A DNA stretch of 18,469 nt, taken from JADFNO01 sp965369945. Its GTDB lineage: Bacteria; Planctomycetota; Phycisphaerae; Phycisphaerales; SM1A02. Within the stretch, counting starts at the first letter, position 1, and each line of letters starts with the position of its first letter. The notes beneath the pieces are model-generated. The model was not told the DNA's origin. It saw nothing but the letters and a program-made list of their open reading frames with translations, and did not search any database. The DNA lies in assembly GCA_965369945.1 (NCBI GenBank), contig CBDUST010000058.1, forward strand, positions 1 through 18,469. Reading direction: 5' to 3'. Positions 13,553 through 18,469 of the stretch are shown here, piece after piece. A program made the position numbers and the translations under genes.

Positions 13553-15046
13553 GTGAGGGCGGGGAAGGTAGCCAGTCTATTCTTGGTGCTGACACTGTCC
13601 GTGGCCGCGACCGCCGCGTCCTCGGCGGCGTTCAGTCTCAATTGGTTTCATCAATGGAACCACGCATCGCATCCATTCGTGCGATTGCTTGTGCTATGGT
13701 GCATCTTCGTTGTCGTCGTCTCCATGGTCCTACTGCCGCTGGGGATCGTATTCGACCGATCTCTGAGCAGACTGCGCGATCGCATTGAGGCCAGCACCGA
13801 GCGGGGCGAGTCTCAGTCCCCGTTTGTTGGGCCAAACTGGCTTAGTCCGATCACCAGTGCGTTCACCAGAGCGATTGAGCGGTTCAGGCAACGCGAGCAG
13901 GCGCAGCGCAATCAACTACGCGAGGTCGAGATTCTCCAGCGTGTCGCCGAGGCCCAGCAGCGCCAGATCCAGGCCGTACTCCATTCGCTGTGGGACGCGG
14001 TGCTCGTGACCGACGGCTTCAACGAGCTCGTCGTCGCCAACGAGTCGGCCGGGCGGATCTTCGGCTTCGATCCCGCTGCAGTGGTCCATCAATCGATCGA
14101 CCAGGTGATTCGTGACGATCGGCTGTGCCAATGGATCAAGGACACCTGCCGAAACGCCAACTTCACCGATCATCGGCATTTGGACCATGAGATCAAAGTC
14201 AGCTGGAGCGAGGCGGACGAAGCACGTCAGACCCGTGTCTTTGACATCACGCTGAGCTGTGTCGAAGACCACAAGCATGAGGTGGCCGGCGTCGTCGCCA
14301 TCCTCCACGATCTCACTCGCGAGCGTGAAATCTCCCAGACGAAATCGGATTTCGTGGCCAAGGCCAGTCACGAGCTGCGCACACCGTTGTCTTCGATCAG
14401 AGCGTACATCGAGATGCTGGTGGACGGCGAAGCGAAAGATGATGACTCACGCCACGAGTTCTACAAGATTATTCATAACGAAACCGAGCGCCTGGGTCGC
14501 CTGATCGACAACATGCTCAACATCAGTCGCATCGAAGCTGGCATTATCCAAATCGAGCGCGAAGACGTTGACGTGCGGCAGCTGATCGATCGTGCGGTGG
14601 AGACGTTGGAACCGCAAGCGCGCGAGAAGAAGATATCGCTGCGCAAGAAGCTTGTGGATGTTGACCTGAGTGTCGAGGGAGACGTCGACATGCTCTTTCA
14701 GGTTGCATTGAATCTCGTGTCCAACGCGGTGAAATACACGCCGGAAGGCGGTCGTGTGACGATTGACGCCGACTCGGACAATCTCACGCGCAGCGTTGTT
14801 ATCACGGTCTCGGATACCGGATTGGGTATCCCTCCCGACGCGATCCCAAAGTTGTTCGACAAGTTCTATCGTGTTGAGAACTACAAGCGCGTTGCGCAGG
14901 GTACGGGATTGGGGTTGAGTCTTTGCAAACACATCGTGGAGACGTTACACGACGGGCAGATTGGGGTGGAGTCCAAACTCGGTATGGGTTCCAAGTTCTG
15001 GGTCTCGATCCCCATGCGCTACGCAGGTTCGCAGGCGGCGGCCTGA
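13553..15046 (+). CDS. Membrane sensor histidine kinase with PAS domain
   Basis: The product is 497 residues from GTG 13553, with a strong AAGGAAGG at 13542-13549. Two transmembrane helices (about 5-27 and 43-66) enclose a short external loop of about 15 residues, too small for a classical periplasmic sensor. A coiled-coil linker (about 105-142) leads into a PAS domain (about 143-255, LWDAVLVTDGFNELVVANES). The HisKA domain has the phosphoacceptor in ASHELRTP (H273). The ATPase domain shows an N box (NLVSNAVKYTP), G1 (DTGLGIP, 421-427), an F box (FDKFYR) and G2 (GTGLGLS, 450-456). All key residues are present. It is 10 bp upstream of its likely response regulator partner. Confidence 0.93.
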   Translation: MRAGKVASLFLVLTLSVAATAASSAAFSLNWFHQWNHASHPFVRLLVLWCIFVVVVSMVLLPLGIVFDRSLSRLRDRIEASTERGESQSPFVGPNWLSPITSAFTRAIERFRQREQAQRNQLREVEILQRVAEAQQRQIQAVLHSLWDAVLVTDGFNELVVANESAGRIFGFDPAAVVHQSIDQVIRDDRLCQWIKDTCRNANFTDHRHLDHEIKVSWSEADEARQTRVFDITLSCVEDHKHEVAGVVAILHDLTREREISQTKSDFVAKASHELRTPLSSIRAYIEMLVDGEAKDDDSRHEFYKIIHNETERLGRLIDNMLNISRIEAGIIQIEREDVDVRQLIDRAVETLEPQAREKKISLRKKLVDVDLSVEGDVDMLFQVALNLVSNAVKYTPEGGRVTIDADSDNLTRSVVITVSDTGLGIPPDAIPKLFDKFYRVENYKRVAQGTGLGLSLCKHIVETLHDGQIGVESKLGMGSKFWVSIPMRYAGSQAAA

Positions 15047-15056
15047 GGAGGTATCT

Positions 15057-15470
15057 ATGGCTTATCGAATCCTTGTAGTTGATGATGAGGCGCACATCCT
15101 TCACGTGCTGTCACTGAAGTTGCGCAACGCGGGACACGAAGTCCTTACTTCGGTGGATGGTGAGGAGGCCTTCGAGCTTGCTTGTCAAGAGTTGCCGGAC
15201 CTCATCATCACCGACTTTCAGATGCCCTATATGACCGGGCTCGAGCTGTGTCGAGCGTTGGCCGACCATGGACCGACGTCGCAGATACCGGTGCTGATAC
15301 TCACGGCGCGAGGTTACGCGTTGGATGATGAGGATCTTCTGATCGGCAACATCAAGGGCGTCATCAGCAAACCGTTCAGCCCACGCGCCGTGCTGAAATT
15401 GGTGGATGATCTGCCGCGCGGCGCCGCCGGTGATGCCCAGGAGCATCAAACAAGGACAAAGACCACTTGA
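15057..15470 (+). CDS. Single-domain (CheY-like) response regulator
   Basis: The product is 137 residues from ATG 15057, with GAGGAGG at 15045-15051. It is a lone receiver domain: acidic pair D9/D10 (ILVVDDEAH), phosphoacceptor D53 (LIITDFQMPYMTG), T83 (LILTARG) and K105 (VISKPFSP). No DNA-binding or enzymatic output domain follows, only a short polar tail. It should therefore act by protein-protein contact. The following gene starts inside its stop codon, making that HD-GYP protein the most likely target or partner, with the upstream kinase as phosphodonor. Confidence 0.93.
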   Translation: MAYRILVVDDEAHILHVLSLKLRNAGHEVLTSVDGEEAFELACQELPDLIITDFQMPYMTGLELCRALADHGPTSQIPVLILTARGYALDDEDLLIGNIKGVISKPFSPRAVLKLVDDLPRGAAGDAQEHQTRTKTT

Positions 15471-17119
15471 ATCAGCCTGGTAGTCATCTCGAGAACGAGG
15501 CAACCCGAGCTGTGGCGCAGCGGCTGCGGGAGGTCGGTCTATTGCTGTTGGACTGTGACACAACGGGGCATTTGAACTCCAGGCCGCTACCGGGCGCCGA
15601 CTGGCTGTCGGATTTGTTCTGCCTTTCGCGTATCTTTCGAGGCGCACTTCGAGAAGCAGCGGGCAAATGGAAACAGCTCGATGAGCTGACGGGTCTGGAG
15701 ATATTCCCGGGCTGTTGGGTCTACCCAATGCCGCGCGTCAGTCGTCGTCGACGGATCGGATACGCCGTTGCGGTAATCCTCACTGAAGCGTTCCTCGATT
15801 GCGAGCAACTGTCGGCGATGTGTCAGTCCGTGCGCACGGATTTTGAATTGATGCGTACCCGACTGGCGGAGCTTCCGCCTACCGGTGAGGATGAGGTGGA
15901 AAGACTCGCCGTGATGATCCGCTATGCGCTCGCCGACCATGTTCAATTGGCCACGAACGACCAAGCCATGGAAAGCGTGGGGCAGCAGCTTGCCGACTCG
16001 TACGAAGAGATCAGCTTGCTCTATTCGATCACGCAAAGCATGACGGTGGTGCAGCAGCCGAGGCGTTTCGTCACGATCGTGTGCGAGGAGCTGTTGGGTA
16101 CATTGCCGTACAGTTGGGTCGCGGCCCTGCTTGCAGACGATCGTGATCGGCTGAAGAAACTCGCCGGCTTGTTTACGGTGAGCGGCGATCCGAACCAACC
16201 GGTTGAAACACTAAGGCCGCTCGTGCAGGAGATGCTAAGTCTGGCTCGACCCGAAATGTCGTTGGTCTTGGAGCCGGCGATCAACCAAGCGCATGCCCGC
16301 TTTGCCGATCTTGGCGAATCCGTGCTGGCACACCCGATCAGTCGTGACGACCGAGTGATCGGATTGCTCGTCGCCGGCGAGAAGGAAGGTCCGGACCAGG
16401 CCGTCTCGTCCGTCGATATGAAACTGCTTGGCGCGACGGCGACGCACATGGCGATCTTCCTCGAGAATGCCGCGCTGTACGATGATCTGAACGCGATGTT
16501 CCTGGGCACACTCGACGCGCTGACCGCTTCGATTGATGCCAAGGATCAGTACACCTCCGGTCACTCTCGACGAGTCGCCCATCTCACACAAGAGTTGGCC
16601 AAGGCAATTGGACTACCCGACCACACCATCAGTCGAATGCAAATCACCGGCCTCGTCCACGACGTCGGCAAGATCGGCGTTCCCGAGATCGTTCTTTGCA
16701 AACCCGGGAAGCTTACCGAGGAGGAGTTCGACCTCATGCGCAAGCATCCGGAAATCGGGCATCGCATCCTAAAGGACATTCCGCAGCTTAAAGACATTCT
16801 CCCGGGCGTCCTGTACCACCACGAGCGTTGGGATGGCAAGGGCTATCCGCATGGTCTCTCGAAGCAGCAGATCCCGATGGTGGCCCGATTGATCGCATTG
16901 GCCGACGCGTTCGATGCCATGAGTTCAACACGAACTTATCGCGAATCACTATCCCGATCTGAGGTTCTCCGCGAAATTCGTCAATGTGCCGGCGCGCAGT
17001 TCGACCCGGATTTGGCTCCAGTATTCGTGAAGCTCGATTTCAGCGGCTATGACCGATTGGTGGCTGAGCATCGTGCGGCCAGAGACGCCGTGGTCGGTGC
17101 AAGGGACGAGGCGGCATGA
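15467..17119 (+). CDS. GAF and HD-GYP protein, predicted c-di-GMP phosphodiesterase
   Basis: The product is 550 residues, started at TTG 15467, which overlaps the preceding stop (TTGA) so translation is probably coupled; a GTG at 15512 is the alternative. Residues 1 to about 175 are an N-terminal region of unknown type, including FPGCWVYPMPRVSRRRRIGY (80-99). A GAF-like sensor domain (about 183-340) follows. The HD-GYP domain (about 345-530) contains GHSRRVAHLT, HDVGKIG with H398/D399, HHERWDGKGYP (451-461) with the GYP signature, and DAFDAMSSTRTYR (480-492). Metal-binding residues appear intact, so hydrolysis of cyclic di-GMP is expected. No receiver domain is fused, but the response regulator is encoded just before it. 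It is cytoplasmic. Confidence 0.92.
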   Translation: MNQPGSHLENEATRAVAQRLREVGLLLLDCDTTGHLNSRPLPGADWLSDLFCLSRIFRGALREAAGKWKQLDELTGLEIFPGCWVYPMPRVSRRRRIGYAVAVILTEAFLDCEQLSAMCQSVRTDFELMRTRLAELPPTGEDEVERLAVMIRYALADHVQLATNDQAMESVGQQLADSYEEISLLYSITQSMTVVQQPRRFVTIVCEELLGTLPYSWVAALLADDRDRLKKLAGLFTVSGDPNQPVETLRPLVQEMLSLARPEMSLVLEPAINQAHARFADLGESVLAHPISRDDRVIGLLVAGEKEGPDQAVSSVDMKLLGATATHMAIFLENAALYDDLNAMFLGTLDALTASIDAKDQYTSGHSRRVAHLTQELAKAIGLPDHTISRMQITGLVHDVGKIGVPEIVLCKPGKLTEEEFDLMRKHPEIGHRILKDIPQLKDILPGVLYHHERWDGKGYPHGLSKQQIPMVARLIALADAFDAMSSTRTYRESLSRSEVLREIRQCAGAQFDPDLAPVFVKLDFSGYDRLVAEHRAARDAVVGARDEAA

Positions 17120-17451
17120 AGCTCAGTTACGAAGATCACGACACGATCACCGTTCTGACAGTCAGTGGTGAGCTGACCGCTGATTCGGCGGACGCGTTTC
17201 GCCGCACCTGCCAGGATCGTTTCGATGCCGGCATCCGCGACATTGTCGTTGATCTGGAGCACCTGAAGTTGATCGACTCGGCCGGTCTTGAATTGTTGCT
17301 ATGGATTGTCGATGAGACGGCGGAACGCAAGGGACAGTGCCGGCTTGTCAATCCGGACGAGACGGTGCGGAAGATTTTTGAGGTCACGCGTCTTGATCGG
17401 CGTTTTGCCGTACATGAAACCGTCGAGACGGCCGCCAAGAGTCTGCGATAG
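17116..17451 (+). CDS. STAS-domain protein (anti-sigma factor antagonist type)
   Basis: The product is 111 residues. ATG 17116 overlaps the preceding stop codon by 4 bp (ATGA). It is a single STAS domain, with GELTADSADAFRRT early and KLIDSAGLELLLWI (51-64) containing the conserved phosphorylatable serine S55 in the DSAG motif. Family members switch by serine phosphorylation, usually by an HATPase-type serine kinase, and bind that kinase in the unphosphorylated form. No such serine kinase or PP2C phosphatase is encoded in the window, so its partner is unknown; it might also act as a direct adaptor on the pilus ATPase or the HD-GYP protein. It is a soluble cytoplasmic protein. Confidence 0.9.
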   Translation: MKLSYEDHDTITVLTVSGELTADSADAFRRTCQDRFDAGIRDIVVDLEHLKLIDSAGLELLLWIVDETAERKGQCRLVNPDETVRKIFEVTRLDRRFAVHETVETAAKSLR

Positions 17452-17463
17452 ATCGAGCAGAAG

Positions 17464-18469
17464 ATGATTCAGCATTCACGAATAAACCTGAGTACCGAGC
17501 CCGCTGTTCGCCGTCAACTCGGTGAGATGCTCATCGACAAGGGATACATCACGCCAAGTCAGCTCAGCGAGGCACTGGAGCAACAAGCTCAAAAAGGACA
17601 CAAAAAGCTGATCGGCGAAGTCCTCGTGGAAATGAATTTCGCCACTGACCAGCAGGTCATTGAGGCTCTCGCTGGGGGCTATGGTGTGCCGTTCGTCGAG
17701 AATACCGCGAAGATTGCGGATCCCCAAGTCGCCGAACTGCTGCCGCGCGAGTTTGTCGAGGAGCACACGATCCTTCCGTTGTTCCTTGTGCGCGGCATGC
17801 TGACAGTCGCCGTATCGGAGCCGGCCAACGTCTTTCTGGTGGAGGAGATTCAGCGCCTCACGGGGCATGAGGTCCAGATCGTCGCCGCGACAAGCAACGA
17901 GATCGAGACCTCGCTTCGTGCGTACTTGCCTGCCGCGAACGTCTTTGTCATCGACGACATCTATGAAGACATCGATGAAGCCGATTTCAGCCTCATCGAG
18001 CGGCAGGTCACCGAACTGGCTGATCTTGAGGAGGTCGCCGGGCATAGTCCGGTTGTGAAGCTTGTCAACTACATCATCTATTCAGCAGTGCAGGACACGG
18101 CTTCGGATATCCATATCGAGCCGGACGATCATCGCCTGCGCGTCCGGTACCGAGTGGACGGCCGCCTGTTCGAACGACTTACTCCGCCGTATCAGATGCA
18201 CGCGGCGCTGACGAGCCGTGTCAAGATCATGAGCAATCTTGACATCTCCGAGCGACGATTACCGCAAGACGGCGACATTCACGTGCGTATGGACGGTCGG
18301 CCGATCGATTTGCGCGTCTCCACCATGCCCGGGAAGTTCGGCGAGAAGGTCGTGATCCGAATCATCGACAACCGAAACTCGATCGTGTCGTTGGATAAGC
18401 TCGGCTTCGCCGCGCCGATGCTGGAGGCTTGGAAGGAAATCGTCCGCCAGCCCAATGGCGTCGTGCTTG
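17464..18469 (+). CDS. PilB/GspE assembly ATPase with MshEN domain, 3' end cut by window
   Basis: The frame is open from ATG 17464 to the right edge, giving 335 residues. The N-terminus is an MshEN domain (about 14-155): VRRQLGEMLIDKGYITPSQL plus SEALEQQ closely fits the known c-di-GMP-binding motif, and a weaker second copy begins LIGEVLVEMNFATDQQVIEA (49-68). The N2 domain of the traffic ATPase follows with VKLVNYIIYSAVQ, ASDIHIEP (213-220), YRVDG (229-233), ISERRLPQDG (261-270) and RVSTMPGKFGEKVVIRI (284-300). The window stops just before the expected Walker A loop. The enzyme would power filament extension from the cytoplasmic face of the platform. Its Shine-Dalgarno site is weak. Given PilM-P nearby, a PilB-type role is more likely than GspE. 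Confidence 0.92.
   Translation, partial: MIQHSRINLSTEPAVRRQLGEMLIDKGYITPSQLSEALEQQAQKGHKKLIGEVLVEMNFATDQQVIEALAGGYGVPFVENTAKIADPQVAELLPREFVEEHTILPLFLVRGMLTVAVSEPANVFLVEEIQRLTGHEVQIVAATSNEIETSLRAYLPAANVFVIDDIYEDIDEADFSLIERQVTELADLEEVAGHSPVVKLVNYIIYSAVQDTASDIHIEPDDHRLRVRYRVDGRLFERLTPPYQMHAALTSRVKIMSNLDISERRLPQDGDIHVRMDGRPIDLRVSTMPGKFGEKVVIRIIDNRNSIVSLDKLGFAAPMLEAWKEIVRQPNGVVL

Noticed and set aside
15057..17119. Fusion of response regulator and HD-GYP into one gene broken by a frameshift.
   Set aside because: The receiver is complete with a polar tail, and the TTGA overlap is a normal coupled start in a locus with several such overlaps; a true split pair is more likely.

Overview
The window looks like a piece of a GC-rich Gram-negative-type genome, most probably a planctomycete or a close relative (inferred, not proven). 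The reasons are: prepilins of the 'RAFTLIE' type; a secretin, which implies an outer membrane; several GTG/TTG starts; DUF1015-type and HD-GYP proteins; and a spacer packed with short degenerate repeats. No rRNA, tRNA, CRISPR array or insertion sequence was seen.

Left part (1-3907). This is an accessory, mostly minus-strand region. It holds a possible partial gene running off the left edge, a small C-terminally anchored membrane protein (268-723), an unrecognised 281-residue protein (891-1736) bracketed by two similar 20-bp words, and a DUF1015 family protein (2202-3431). Between the last two is a repeat-rich spacer (about 1840-2200) with two 7-bp-periodic arrays, two short palindromes and a 10-bp-period tract. 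A PilZ-domain protein (3563-3907) diverges from the DUF1015 gene.

Right part (4368-18469). This is one long plus-strand type IV pilus / type II secretion-like locus. The order is: major prepilin; an intrinsic terminator; a pilin-like protein lacking the conserved Glu5; a small membrane coiled-coil protein; a GspH/FimT-like prepilin; PilM, PilN, PilO and PilP-like inner-membrane platform proteins; a secretin with a roughly 390-residue C-terminal region beyond the secretin fold; and a TPR lipoprotein (candidate secretin pilotin). A signalling cassette follows: membrane histidine kinase, single-domain response regulator, GAF/HD-GYP protein and STAS protein. The locus ends with the start of a PilB/GspE assembly ATPase, cut by the window just before its Walker A motif. 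Most junctions from 4916 onward are short gaps or 4-11 bp overlaps, so this is probably one operon. The terminator after the pilin would let the pilin be made in excess over the machine.

How the parts may work together (inference). PilM/N/O/P link the cytoplasmic ATPase to the secretin, and the prepilins polymerise into a filament or pseudopilus. Three cyclic-di-GMP-type modules are present: a PilZ protein, an HD-GYP phosphodiesterase and an MshEN domain at the ATPase N-terminus. Together with the kinase, receiver and STAS protein they suggest that filament assembly is controlled by a two-component signal that changes local c-di-GMP. The most distinctive features are the secretin tail with three 26-residue repeats, the Glu5-less pilin-like protein, and the signalling cassette placed between pilotin and ATPase.
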